Positions 1-12,278 of a stretch of 64,000 nt of DNA are shown here, one piece after another. Within the stretch, counting starts at the first letter, position 1. The number at the start of each line of letters is the position of its first letter. The stretch covers positions 646,267 through 710,266 of the forward strand of contig CM012953.1 in assembly GCA_000181795.3 (NCBI GenBank). Reading direction: 5' to 3'. The position numbers and the translations under genes were made by a program. The notes beneath the pieces are model-generated. The model was not told the origin of the DNA. It saw nothing but the letters and a program-made list of their open reading frames with translations, and did not search any database. This DNA is from Trichinella spiralis (Eukaryota; Nematoda; Enoplea; Trichinellida; Trichinellidae).

Positions 1-2511
1 AGGAAAATTTTATTTGCTCGACTGTATCATAAATTTTATAAAAAGGTTTTTACATCAGGATGTTGCAATTAAATTTTTAAAGCTGAAAGTTAAAAAAAAA
101 CAATTTATTTATTGCAGTAATTATGCAATGCAGTAGTTTACAGCTTAAAGTAAATCATTCTAAATTAATATTAAATAAATTTTTTTATCGTATAACTTCA
201 TTAAACAAATTTTTTATTGCAAATGGATATATTAATACGTATATTCATATAGTGCATTTGGTGAGCAGTTATCTCGCCACTTTTCATTACTTGTGCACTG
301 TTTTTACTTCGAATGAAAATATTATTAGTTGTTAATTTCACTTTAACTACTTATGTATTTAACAAATTTATGTGTTGAGCTGTAGAATATAGTGTTAGTA
401 TTTAAATTAAAAATTTTACCTGAAAATCAGTTATGATGTAAATTTTAAGCTTTATTGTTTGAATTCAAAATAATTTACAAATGTGATGTTATATGATCAA
501 TAACCATAATTTTATTCAATGGACTGAAATCACTTTTTGTGATGACTTGTTTTTTATTTTTTAATATACTTTCATTGTATTTTCATGAAATTTTTATTGT
601 TAATATTTATTATGAGTTTTTATTTTTAATTTTTTTAAACAAAATTGTGCATAATACGATTTTATAATTGAGCTAACTTTTGGAATTGTTGTGTTTAAAC
701 AATGTATATTTAATATTTTATTTTCTATTTATTTATTCATTACTAATTTTATTGTATATTTTGGCTTAACATCTAAATAAATGGCTTAAATTTTTGATTG
801 CTAGTGTTGCCAGTTGTTTAAAATAATCAGCTGGCGTTTCACCACACACTTTGACGGAATTAAATCATCACAATCAGTATGTACAAATTTGATCATTTCC
901 ATCACAAGGAACATAATTTTTTCTGTTGAGTAAATAAAGATATATTACTGAAAGAACGAGTGTAATAATGAAAGGATAAAAGCAAAAAATGGTTTTTGCT
1001 TGATCAAAGCATGCTACGTAACAATTATTTTGAACCAGTTGATAAATAATAAAAAAATATAAAAAGTAAAAAGTATCCGCTGCAGTTTATGCGATGATGC
1101 ATTTCGTGATACTGTAATTTTTTTAGTATTAAATTAATTTTTTAAACGGATGTATTGATCATGGATTTTAATCAGGTATATATTTCAAAATGTCAGAAAA
1201 TATTTTAATAAGATAAAATGATTTTCCATATTCTGCTTGATTATATGTTTAATTAATAAATAGCATTTTATTAGCTGAAACGTGCAAGAGCAATGCAACA
1301 AACGTTTACAGTAAACATTACTGCATAAATACAAATGCAACTCTGTTTACCAAAAGTGTATTTTGCCTAACTACAACAAAATGCGAAAACATTAAACTAT
1401 TAGCATTTCAAAATTTTCTCATTTTCTGCATGTTTCCTTCTTGGGATGTCACGAAAATAAATGAATATTATGAATAAATGTTTTTAATAGACGACATGGC
1501 AGTTTTTTGAAAAATTTAATTTTTTGCTTAATTTTGCATTAGGGAGAAGCATTATATCGTGAAATGAAATAGATAAAGGTTTGAGATAAAAAATAAATAA
1601 AGTTAAAGCAAGAGAAAAATATCAAGCATTCAATATTGTAAGCATAATTGCAAAAAAGTCTTATGATTCTTTTAAATATTAAGTAAGTTATTAAAATTTT
1701 TTACTTTAAGAATGAAAAAATACAAATATCCCTTTATTATAAATGATTCTGCTTTTTTGATGCGCTAGATGTTATTTTAAATAGTAGTGTATTAATAGAA
1801 TTCTTATTTTGAGGTTTTGATCATGACCAAAGCGAAGCTTTAGTTTATTAAAAGCTTTCTTTTGTTGTTCATGATTTTTTGTGTTTCCTTTATTTCTTTA
1901 ATTATTCTTCATCAGAATAAATCATAAAGTGCATTATGCAACCCTATATAATACTGATAAAATTAATGCATGAAATTCAAGTGTGCTCTTCAAAATGTGA
2001 TCACAATAATCCTTTTGTTATTTTATATTCAATTCCATTACTTATATCCATGCACCGTAAGGACGACTGTAAAGAATTATTTTTTCAAGCGTGAAAATTT
2101 GTATTTTAAATATGATGTCATTGTGTATTTTATGCAACCCAATACATAGCAACAATGAATATTTATGCATTATTTTATAATTCACTGGATAAATAAAATA
2201 CATTATTTATTTATTCACTAGAAAATAGTTAAAACATTTTTTGTTTTTCAGCTTATTACATTGTTGTTATTATACTGTTAATGTTTTTATTATCACAGTT
2301 GTATTTCATATCATTTATTATCATAGCTGTAATCAAGAAGTTAGTTTAATAGTTTGCGCAATCACATAATTAAACATTAATCATAGACATCTTTAAATTA
2401 AGCAAAAACGCTTCTTCAGAGAAAAATATTTATTTTAATAATGCTAAAATAGGAACACAAATAGATGAGTGTGCAAATTATGCGTAGTGTTAACATTGTA
2501 GTATTTAAGGA
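1..2511. other. AT-rich intergenic DNA, no gene seen
   Basis: Very AT-rich sequence with stops in all frames. The only open frame of note (123-335) has no recognisable motif and low-complexity composition. No RNA gene or mobile element was recognised. The last part, up to 2511, is the upstream region of the secreted gene that starts at 2512. Confidence 0.6.
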
Positions 2512-4168
2512 ATGAAATTCAGTTGCAGATCATTTGTAATTCGTTTAACTAATAAAATGATATTACTGTTGTTACTTTCATTGACTGCATCATTGCAATG
2601 TAATGGGGCTAAGGCAAGTTGTTTGAAAGCAGCATACACTTTAAAATATTACTATAAAACTGTAAATTAGAGTTAAATAAAGGATTGATTTATTTGATAA
2701 TCAAATTCTGATTTCTTTGAATGTATATTTTCATATTTTTTAGAATGAATCTGAAATCGAAAATCATTCGGTAAGTTTCTCAAAATTTTCCTGCTTTCTT
2801 TTTATTTTGGTTGGTTCTTTACAGAGCAGAAATCGATTGCAATTGTAATTACCAGTAAAATATAACACTTTTGGAAATTTTAATTATAATAACGTTGGTA
2901 ACCTGGTTTAAATTAAATAGAAATATTTCTATCTTATTTATTTATTTGTATGCATATTTTTAATTAATTTATTAACTGTTTTTATATATTGTACTGACCT
3001 GTCATTATAATAATAATAATTATTATTATTGTTATTTTGTACATTTTTAAAAACAATTTTTACAATCATTGCAATGGCAAATTTTATTTAAAATTGCTTT
3101 ATAATATTCCATTATAATGACAATGACGTTGAATAACAATTTTATTGACACTTTTTCTTATTTTCATTTTCTCTTCATTAACAAGATTTCCTGTATTTTT
3201 TTCTTTTTGCTATTGCCTCCTACATTTTTATGTTATTATTAAACCTAAATGTTGTTACTTGTTACTACTTAATATACTAATAACTAAATTTAAGAAAAAA
3301 ATTTTTTTAACTTTCTTAAAACTTCAAATGAATTATACCGCATGATAAATTTTATGCAGAAATAATTTCATCAAACAAAATGTGACGAATATGTCAGTAA
3401 AACTAGAAGCAGCTGAAAATTTTGCACAGATTGGCATTTTTTAAATTGAATTTTGCTTCAGTAAATTAATTGAGACAAGCAGATGTATGAAAGCTAGAAA
3501 ATTACTTTGTTATTGCTTTAATCAACAAGTGAATAGAGTTAATATTATGAATTTAGGAATTTCAAGTAAAATTTGCTTTCTGCAGTTTCAAGGTATGTGA
3601 AAAAGAACTAATCAATGTAGAGAAGCCAAATCTCACAGAAGAGGAGGTTAAAACTTATTATGAATTGTACACGAGTTGCAGAGATGCATGCTTTGAAAAG
3701 TAAGTACATGCCTTAATTTCTGCTGAAAATATTTTAAACTTGAAGTTCTATTTAATGTGTATAATTTTATTAAACAATGAAGATTCATTCTATTCATATA
3801 TTCATATTTCGTGGCAGTTAGACAGTTATACACATTTTCTGAAATTTTTTCCATAATAAACGAACGTTATGAATAAGAAGCTGTAATATTATCCGTTTCT
3901 GATTGAAAAATGGAAAAGAATAAAAGATTAATTTTAATACAGGATTTCTACGTCAGAATCATTTGCGAAGAAGTTTGAGAAATTCAAATTAAAAGAATAC
4001 GAAAAGCTTATGAAACAGCGGCAAGAAAAAGAAGAAAAAAGGAAGGAAAAAAGAAGAAAAGAAGCAGAGAAGAAAAAAAAGAAGACAGAAAAAGAAGAGA
4101 AGAAGAAAGAAAAACAACAAAAAGAACCGACGGTAAAACTTGAGAAAAAATTGGAAGAACAAGAATGA
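2512..4168 (+). CDS. Small secreted Lys/Glu-rich protein (cassette 1 form)
   Basis: Four exons keep one frame: 2512-2613, 2744-2770, 3593-3699 and 3943-4168, giving 153 aa. The start is followed by a hydrophobic stretch ending near CNGAK; Met16 is an alternative start that gives a classic signal peptide, so the product is probably exported. The third exon holds three Cys (VCEKEL, SCRDAC). The last exon turns into a long run of Lys, Glu and Arg, probably helical. The first intron seems to use a GC donor (AAG then gcaagt). No family was recognised, so function is unknown; the highly charged tail suggests binding to another macromolecule, which is inference. The last two exons are repeated downstream as a second cassette. 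Confidence 0.65.
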
Positions 4169-4189
4169 GGAGATAATTTATGCATGCAA

Positions 4190-4634
4190 ATATATATATA
4201 TTGGATAGTAGGCATCGGCGTACTGAAAGCAGTCATATTTTCATACTTCTCCTTTAACGTCAAGTACTTTATAAAAATTTATTAGAAACGTATGCAGTGC
4301 TTATTTCCAATTTAACAATACCTCTGGCACCAGTGCAGCGAAACAAGTTGTCAATAACTATTTCATAAAGCAAGCACAGGGCAGACAGCGTGGTGAAGAA
4401 AGCATAATATCCTGAAATGACTTTTCTGAAATAATCTAATTTTCTAATTTTTTTTCTTATCCTTATTTATTTTCATTTTTCAGAAAAAATTTATCATATT
4501 TTAAAATTAATATAAATCATATGCATTGACGAGCAGTGAATTAATTGATAATGACGATCTCTACTGTACATTTCTCTTATGATGGATGAAACGTGTGTTT
4601 TCAAATGCTGACAAATTGTTTCTACGAGCAAAGG
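4190..4634 (-). pseudogene. Inverted C-type lectin gene fragment, stop-disrupted
   Basis: Read on the minus strand, this stretch matches 14158-14600 (promoter, exon 1, intron 1 and part of exon 2 of the second C-type lectin gene) base for base over most of its length. The exon-1 equivalent starts at 4405 and runs down to 4322; it has a TAG where the intact gene has TAT in the signal peptide, plus a 1-nt deletion before the donor. The exon-2 equivalent begins at 4266 and has TGA in place of the first domain cysteine. The fragment ends in an (AT)n run near 4190. The matching flank of the second cassette (after 6209) lacks it, so it probably inserted after the cassette duplication. Confidence 0.8.
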
Positions 4635-5624
4635 GTTGAGATGCTATGAAACAGTGAAGCAATAAGCATATAAATTCAGTACTTTATGTAGATTTAGTGA
4701 CACTTTTGATTTCAAAATTACTAAAAGTGCAGAAGTCTTTTACAACAGCTCTGCAACTTTACCCTTTTTCTTCATTTTATATCATTGACCACGTCACAAT
4801 AAAACAATACGGAGCTCTTGTTGAGCCTTTTTAACAAGCAAGCAAAATTTTAAGCTAAACAAATTTTCCTTACTGCAGTATAAAAATACGAATTTTGTAT
4901 TCAAATTAATTAACTTTAAAACCAGCTTTTTCGACTGCTTATCAATCTAACAGTGCCGATTTCTTTAATTTTTGAAATAGAAGCTTTGCATATTTTCGTT
5001 TGAAATGATTTCACCGCTTACTGCAATATTTTATGCTTATCAAGCAAAAGCCTTAATGAGTAAAAATTAAATACAGGGCCTTAATTAGCTGTTCAGTCTT
5101 GTAAATAATTTCAAATTGTGTAACTAAACTGCTGCACAATGGTGAGTAAACTTTGCTCATAATATTCTACTATTATAACATTTAATAACAATTCTAATGA
5201 AACTTTTCTTCTTTTTCCTTTATTAACAAGTTTTTTTTATTTTTTTTTGTTATGTATTCTTCATTTTTCCGTTATTATTAGACCTACTTGTTGTTACTTG
5301 TTACTACTTAATATACTAATAACTAAATTTAAGAAAAAAATTTTTTAACTTTCTTCCAAATGAATTATACCGCATGATAAATTTTATGCAGAAATAATTT
5401 CATAAAACAAAATGTGACGAATATGTCAGTAAAACTAGAAGCAGCTGAAAATTTTGCACAGATTGGCATTTTTTAAATTGAATTTTGCTTCAGTAAATTA
5501 ATTGAGACAAGCAGATGTATGAAAGCTAGAGAATTACTTTGCTATTGCTTTAATCAACAAGTGAATAGAGTTAATATTATGAATTTAGGAATTTGAAGTA
5601 AAATTTGCTTTCTGCAGTTTCAAG

Positions 5625-6209
5625 GTATGTGAAAAAGAACTACGCAATGCAGAGAAGCCAAATCTCACAGAACAGGAGGCTAAAACTTATTATGAATTGT
5701 ACATGGGTTGCAGAGATGCATGTTTTGAAAAGTAAGTACATGCCTTAATTTCTGCTGAACATATTTTAAACTTGAAGTTCTATTTAATGTGTATAATTTT
5801 ATTAAACAATGAAGATTCATTCTATTCATATATTCATATTTCGTGGCAGTTAGACAGTTATACACATTTTCTGAAATTTTTTCCATAATAAACGAACGTT
5901 ATGAATAAGAAGCTGTAATATTATCCGTTTCTGATTGAAAAATGGAAAAGAATAAAAGATTAATTTTAATACAGGATTTCTACGTCAGAATCATTTGCGA
6001 AGAAGTTTGAGAAATTCAAATTAAAAGAATACGAAAAGCTTATGAAAAAGCGACAAGAAAAAGAAGAAAAAAGGAAGGAGAAAAGAAGAAAAGAAGCAGA
6101 GAAGATAAAAAAGCAGAAGGAAAAAGAAGAGGAGAAGAAAAGAAAACTCGTGAAAACAGAAACGGTACTATTTGCAAAAGTATTGGAAAAGCAAGAAATG
6201 AAGGAATAA
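5625..6209 (+). CDS. Second Lys/Glu-rich terminal cassette (two exons)
   Basis: Exons 5625-5731 and 5975-6209 repeat the last two exons of the gene at 2512 with an exact 2032-bp offset and the same phases (0 in, 2 between). Both exons are open and end in TAA. No copy of the signal-peptide exon or the 27-nt exon was found between 4168 and 5625. The cassette can therefore only make a secreted product if exons 1-2 of the upstream gene splice to it, as an alternative 3' end. Otherwise it is a 5'-truncated gene. Product differences from cassette 1 are mostly amino-acid changes in the first exon and a different charged tail. Confidence 0.6.
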
Positions 6210-7246
6210 TTTATACACACATATCTATGCACAATTGATTAATTAATTATTTACTTATATATTCATATATATATATATATATCTGAATAAGTAAATAAAA
6301 ATAAATTTTTATTCAAATCGTTACCTGTGTATATTATGAAACAGTGGTATAATAATTATATACATTCAGAACATCATTCATATTAATTGAATAATACTTC
6401 TGATTTTGAAATGACTAAAAGTGTTAAAACCTTTTACGATATCTCTGCAACTTTACCCTTTTTCTCCGCATTATTTGACTGGTCAAGTCACAATAAAACA
6501 ATACTGAGTTCTTTGGTGAGCCTTTAAAACAAGCAAACAAAATTTTAAACAAAACAAATGTTGCTTACAGTACCATAAAAATACGAACTTTATATTCGAA
6601 ATAATTAACTTTAAAAGCAATTTTTAGCATGCTCATGAATCTGACAGTGCTCATTCTTATAAACTTTCAAATTGATGCTTAGTTTATTTTTAAATTGATT
6701 TCAATTTGCTTAATACAAAGTTCGCTGAAATATTTTATGCTTATTCAAGCAAAAATTTTAATGCAAAGACTTCATCAACTGCTCATTACTTGTTAATAAT
6801 TTCAAACTGCACAATTAAATTACTGCACAGTGATGGCCGAAATTTGCATATAAAATAACTGCACCATCATTTGCTAAAAGATAAACGCAAACTTGATCAT
6901 TCATCATCATCATGCTATCAATTACATTATTATTATTATTATTATTGCATATTGTTGAGAGTTGCCTGCTGATGTCTATAGATCAAATTGATCTGAAATT
7001 TTCATTTTCGAAAAATTTTAATTTAGTCAATAATAAAGCATCTCAATAATTAATTTGTTCTCCAACAATAACAAGACAGTCTGAGTTATTTATTCAATTT
7101 TACAAATTTCAGAAGCGCATAATTAAAAATAATAAAAACTTTATTGTCATTTAAAAAAAAATAATCTTATTTCAAAAATCATTTCAAATCAAAATCAGAA
7201 GAAATTTTCAAATTGATGAACTGAAACTTTGTCGCCTGCTTTCCAT
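6210..7246. other. Intergenic, homologous to the cassette 1 flank
   Basis: From about 6330 to 6840 the sequence matches 4640-5140, the 3' flank of cassette 1. The rest is AT-rich and includes an ATT triplet run near 6928-6946. No gene was seen before the end of the minus-strand kinase gene at 7247. Confidence 0.6.
6235..6285. repeat. AT-dinucleotide and A/T simple repeat
   Basis: An (AT)n run near 6263-6282 lies just after the second cassette. Equivalent short AT runs occur at 4190-4200, where the lectin fragment joins, and near 18195-18212. Confidence 0.7.
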
Positions 7247-9104
7247 TTAATTATCCTTATTTTCGAGTATCCAAGGATGAGCAGCCAATTCTTTCAATGG
7301 CATGCGTTTTGATGGCGTCGGTTGCAACAGCTGAAATTTATTAAAAATATATATTATTAAATATTTTATTTAATAAAAAAATGGAGAAGAGGACAAAGAT
7401 AAATGCTACCCTGCGGATCACATCTTTCGCCCCTTCTGAAAAATTTTCAGGCATTTCATATTGACACTGTCGAATACGACGAAACGTGGCATGCTGACTT
7501 TCTGAATAAAATGGAGGCTTTCCATTCAAAAATTCGAACAACAACACCCCAAGAGACCAAAGATCAACCTCAAAAAAAGAAAACAAAATTTCACACAATC
7601 ACATTTTTTTAATTTTAATGTACTTCATTCATTTGAATGCAAAAAAGTTCTCCTTACTGCATCACCGTGTGGTTGACCAGAGATCATTTCAGGCGGCAGA
7701 TAATCCAACGTTCCACAAACAGTGCCACGCCTAAATAAACGAATCTGTTGAAATATATTAATTTTCAAATTTTTTTTCTCAAACATTCATATGAAACTAA
7801 ATTATGCAGATGAGAAAAAAACTACCTCGACGATGGCGAATGAACCGACCATCCAAAGTCAGCAATCTTCAACTGACCATTACTACCAATCAGAATATTT
7901 TCCGGCTTGATGTCACGATGAATCACCTTTTTACTGTGCAAATAAGATAAAGCCCCAATTAATTGGTGCAAATACTGAAATTATAAATAGTATCATATTT
8001 AATAATGGAAAAATTAGGATAAGAAAAAAGAACCTGAGCTGACTGCTTTTCTGAAAAGTGCCCACAACGTTTCAACTCGGCATACAATTCACCTTTACCA
8101 GCATATTCCAGAATTAAGTATATACGAGAAGAGTCATAAAAATAGCCATACAAACGTAGAATGTTTGGATGTCTTAAATATTTTAAAAACTGAATTTTGA
8201 AAACTGATTTTCACTTTCCAAAAGTTCATTTACTTCAAATGAGCTTGAATTTCAATTTCTCGTCTCAGCTGATGTTCACAACCTGCATTCACCAACTGCG
8301 ACTTAAACAGCACCTCAAATGTATCATTCACGTGTAATTTTAAATTTAATTGTACATTACAAAAAAATATTCAAATAAAAGTTACTTTAAGAGCAACGAC
8401 AAATTTGTGCTGCTTTTCTCGAGCTAAATATACATGACCAAATTTTCCCTTTCCAAGTGCTCGACCAATTTCAAAATCATCCAATGTCCACATTCTAAAA
8501 ATCAAAATTGTGCACAATCAACTGGTGCATTATTTCAATTCTGACAAATTTAAATTCATAATTCTCAACAATCATTCATCAAGAAGCAATTAATTCATTC
8601 CTTTAGATGAAATAAATTAAATATTTCAAACAACCAAAGTAAACATTCATGCAATCCTCAACTGAGTTTTTTAAAAATACAAACTTTCGAGTTTTTTCCT
8701 TTTCTTTACTGGTTTTAGGTGCTGACGTAGCTTCTTTATTTTCATTTTTAAACTGTTCAGCTTGTTCGGTTGAATTCGATTCATTTGGAACAACTTCACC
8801 TTCTTTAGACTGTAAATTAAATTAAAATAAAACGAATAAATTGCTAACACAAAATAACAATAAATAAACAACAATTCTTCAATTGCAAAACTTTTTAAAA
8901 AACACATCTCATTCTATTATACTACTAAAAGATAAGTAGAAGAAAATAACATGCCTCTTTAACCGACTCATTGTCTTGTGTGCCATCTCTAAATACAGTG
9001 AACAGGTTATAAAATAATTCCAAAATTAAAGTATTAGTTAGAAAACGTTTAAATGTGAACAGCTGATTCACTTACTTCTGAGAAGCATTTGGTGCAGTGT
9101 CCAT
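7247..9104 (-). CDS. AURK: Aurora-type serine/threonine kinase
   Basis: Ten exons on the minus strand keep frame: 9104-9076, 8988-8955, 8809-8685, 8494-8386, 8313-8234, 8172-8034, 7974-7826, 7730-7658, 7568-7410 and 7330-7247, giving 326 aa. A short Lys/Glu-rich N-terminal region is followed by a full kinase domain (about aa 68-320). Visible marks are the glycine loop [13 protein letters not shown], the catalytic Lys in VALK (aa 99), the HRDIKPEN loop (His near aa 191), ADFGW (Asp near 211), and the Aurora-type activation loop [16 protein letters not shown] with the activating Thr. Known Aurora kinases act at the spindle, centrosome or chromosomal passenger complex in mitosis. The short N-terminus is more like Aurora B, but the A/B class cannot be fixed here. 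Intron 2 appears to have a GC donor. Confidence 0.93.
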
Positions 9105-11528
9105 TTGAATATGATTTCCGATACAGCAAAGCAGTTAAATCCTCTGAAATGCATTGATTATAATAATTTCCAATGTACAATTAACCAAGCATAGTTTTAA
9201 CTTTTAAAAACGATCAAAACATTTTAAACATAAGAAATGTAAAAATATAAGAACATCAACAAGAAGTATAACAATTTTGTAAAAAATTTTACACAAATCG
9301 AAGAATATTATAAAAACCAACAAAATAACGTTGGAATAGAAAATTTTAACGTTGCAATAATTTATTAAAAAATTGAATAAAGTAAATTAAGAAAAGAATT
9401 TACTGCCACATTTCAAATAAAAATTCATTTATCTAAAATTATTGAAAACAATGCCTGATTTAATTAAACTAAATTTATCGGTTTGAAATAAATTAAAAAT
9501 AAGTTTTACTATTCGCTTTATTCTGGGCATTCAGCTGTCAAGTATATAGAAAAGAAGCATTCAGCATAAACATAATTTCATATACAATTCAAAAAAACAA
9601 AAAACATGAATAAGAAACAAACAAATTTTAAAATAAAACCATAAATGAACTTACCTTAACGAGCACAGGCACAACTGTTACTTGGTCTAATCACATTTGA
9701 ATTTACAGTAACTTTCAATTATAAAAATAATTAAGGTTAAACACTAGGCTACTATGTATAATGGATTATTAGATTAAAAAACAAAACGATCATTTCATGT
9801 AAAAATTACTTTAAAAATATAATATATTTCCTAATAAATAACTGAGTTTTATATTTTTTTTACGATTTTTAAAATGATAATTTACTTTTTACAGTAATGA
9901 ATAATTAATAGGTAAAAATTGTTGCTACATTTCCATCTTAAGTCACCCATAAATATTTCGAAGTTCCTTTTATTTAAACATAAAAAGTAATTACTTTTTA
10001 TTTTATTATTCAGAAACTGAATAATAAATGATCTTCATTTTAAAATTAACAAAGTTGACCAACATTTTGCAAAACATATAAAGAAATCTGAGTGCTATGG
10101 CCTGGTAGGTCAGAGCCCTTCAAAAACTGATTTGGTCTCTAGTGCTGCCCCAATTTTATTCAAATTTAAAATATTTTTGCAATTTAAGTATTTCACACCG
10201 ACATCAATGCTTGCCTTTCTGTTGATTTGTGCTGTTTGTTGTTTATGATACCTTTCTAAATTTTAATACACTTTTCACTCTATTTCAAATAGGATTTTTA
10301 ATTTTACTTTTCTGAAATATTTCTTATTTCGACAGTATTATTATTTTTATATACTAAGTTAAATTAAAATTAAAACTTTTTTCTACTTCTTTTTGATTAA
10401 CATCAATAAATTATTTCGTATAAAATTTACAAGTCTTTTTGTAATCTTTGCACCACTACCGAATCGTGCTGTAACGTGGATTTATTTGAGAGTCTATAGC
10501 AATTTCTTTGATGTATGCAAAATGCAGATTCTTTGCATCCGTCGATCCGCATTCGAATTTAAAATATTTCATAAATATTTGCATAATATTTCAGTTTTTG
10601 AAGAATTTTTTTTCTTACTGCATTGATATAGTTCAGCAATTTGAGCGATTCATGCAGTCGTTTAGAGCTTAGGAACAGAAAAAAGATAAACTGCACGAAC
10701 AACAAATGGCTACAAGACAAATGTCAGTTGTAGTCGCTGTGCAGCAGTTTACAGATGATGAAGAAAATGAAAAAGAAAGACACACTCAATGCTCAATACA
10801 TTATGCTACATTTCAGATGATTAAAAATTTATATTTTTGTCATAAAATTATTTGATTAGCAAAGCTGTTGATATTTTTATTCTATCCAAAACGGAGAACA
10901 TATTATTATTATTATCAATTCTGTATTGCAGTACATGTCATTCAAAATACTTCTATTATTTTGTGATCGTATCTATAATACAAAATTGATAAATTTGAAT
11001 AAAGAATATTTCTGAAATTGAAAAATATTCTAATTTTAAACAAAAGTATTTTCGTTTTCAAGTTTAATAAATTTTTCATACCAAATATAATCAACATCTT
11101 GTCATGTTACATATAGAACTCTGAAAGCCTGATTAAAGTGGAAAATCAATTTAAAATTGCATGACTTTACGAAAATAACTGCATAATTTTGTGCTACTCT
11201 TTGTTTGTTCAGTTGCCACAGCTACTAGCAGGAAGTATAAAATTCTGTATAAACGCCTTGCAACGCTCTGGGGCCATTGCTTTTTTCTTCCTACGTGCAA
11301 GTTTCATTCACGTAAGAATTCACTTTCACTAATCTTGTCAACAGTTAATTTCAAAAATGAGATTCAATTAGTATAAATTATACGATATAATAATATTATA
11401 TTAGGTATAAACTAAGCATTAACATAATAAAAAGTAATACATATAACACAGCTAAATACCTTCTATAATAATATATTTTATCAATTACAATTTTTATTTT
11501 CTTAGATTTACCCAGAAGACTCAAAACT
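9105..11528. other. Intergenic, AT-rich; possible decayed gag-like stretch
   Basis: Upstream of the kinase gene a donor-like signal near 9653 may mark a 5' UTR exon. The rest is AT-rich. Around 10625-10830 the plus strand reads as a Gln-rich, charged peptide (QQFERFMQSFRA, stop, then EQKKDKLHEQQMATRQM and an acidic stretch), which resembles the coiled start of retroelement gag proteins; this is weak. No other gene was supported. Confidence 0.4.
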
Positions 11529-12278
11529 ATGAAAGTGTTCAGAGTGATCGTTTTTTTATATGCTAGTTTTCTACGCTTTCCAAATAGCAACTTTTTTTAT
11601 TTAACCATGGTCACAGCTTCTGATAGTTCAAGTGAATGCCCTGATGGCTGGTTTAATTATGAAACTTTCTGTTATTTCACTGGAAAAAATAGAATGACAT
11701 TTGATGATGCTCAAGCGGAATGTGTAAAAATGGATGCTACATTGTATTTCCCAAGTGATGAGGATGAAATGGTATGTTCCTTTTTTTGAAAAATTTTAAT
11801 TTATAAATAAGCAAAATAAAATTCAATTTAGGATGAAGTACATGAACACATGTGTCACCCTTGTAGAATTTGGCTTGGGCTCAACTTTTCCACTGAACCA
11901 ACCTGGCTGTCTGGTCCAGCAATGGATATCCATAAACTGTAATTGGCAGTCAAATTGTAATATATATTTTTTTCAATATACTAAATTGGTAAATATTTCA
12001 GCACATGGAGCAGCGGAGATCCAACTACTTGTCACCTTTCACCACTGGATTGTGCAGCATGGTTCAAACCGTCAAGAAATGCACCTTCCAGTGCTAACTG
12101 GTACTTGTGCAGCACTCTTTTCAATTATATTTGCAAAAAAGGAGATGTATCCTCATCAATAACAAATAGGGTTAATGTCGAAAATCAAAATGTTTCGTAT
12201 GATCAGTCAATTCTTCACGAAAACGTTGCGAAAAATAGTTCTGAAGGGAACAGTACAACTGATGATGATTATTTGTGA
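11529..12278 (+). CDS. Secreted C-type lectin-like protein 1
   Basis: Three exons, 11529-11771, 11832-11938 and 12002-12278, give 208 aa. A hydrophobic N-terminus (aa 1-28) precedes one C-type lectin-like domain, about aa 36-165. The fold marks are CPDGWFNYETFCYF at its start, AECVKMDATL, the WLGL core, and the closing YLCSTLFNYICKK, with cysteines spaced as in long-form domains. The usual sugar and calcium tripeptides (EPN or QPD, and WND) are not seen, so classic calcium-dependent sugar binding is doubtful. A short polar tail of about 40 aa follows. Intron phases (0, 2) match those of the second lectin gene at 14385, so the two are paralogues. Likely exported; ligand unknown. Confidence 0.85.

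Larger units (their letters stand above)
3050..6840. repeat. Tandem duplication around the Lys/Glu-rich cassettes
   Basis: About 3050-5140 and 5110-6840 are related along most of their length: intron 2, exon 3, intron 3, exon 4 and the 3' flank (for example the shared text CTCTGCAACTTTACCCTTTT near 4745 and 6445). Intron 3 is almost identical, with one difference that I can count in 243 bases, so the duplication is recent or has been homogenised. The flanks are more diverged. The left unit carries the extra C-type lectin fragment at 4190-4634. Confidence 0.75.

Noticed and set aside
3648-3854. Minus-strand 68-codon ORF repeated at 5680-5886 with almost the same protein
   Set aside because: It lies antisense over exon 3 and intron 3 of the duplicated cassette; the likeness is due to the near-identical intron, not to protein conservation.
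3934-4263. Minus-strand Ser/Phe-rich 109-codon ORF, and its sister at 5966-6232
   Set aside because: Antisense shadow of the Lys/Glu-rich exon; AAG/GAA codons read backwards give CTT/TTC runs. Its start lies in the lectin pseudogene fragment.
10090-10160. GC-richer patch considered as a tRNA or SINE
   Set aside because: No clear A and B boxes and no cloverleaf arms could be drawn.
10393-10626. Plus-strand 77-codon ORF
   Set aside because: AT-rich chance frame rich in Phe, Ile and Asn, without motif or splice partners.
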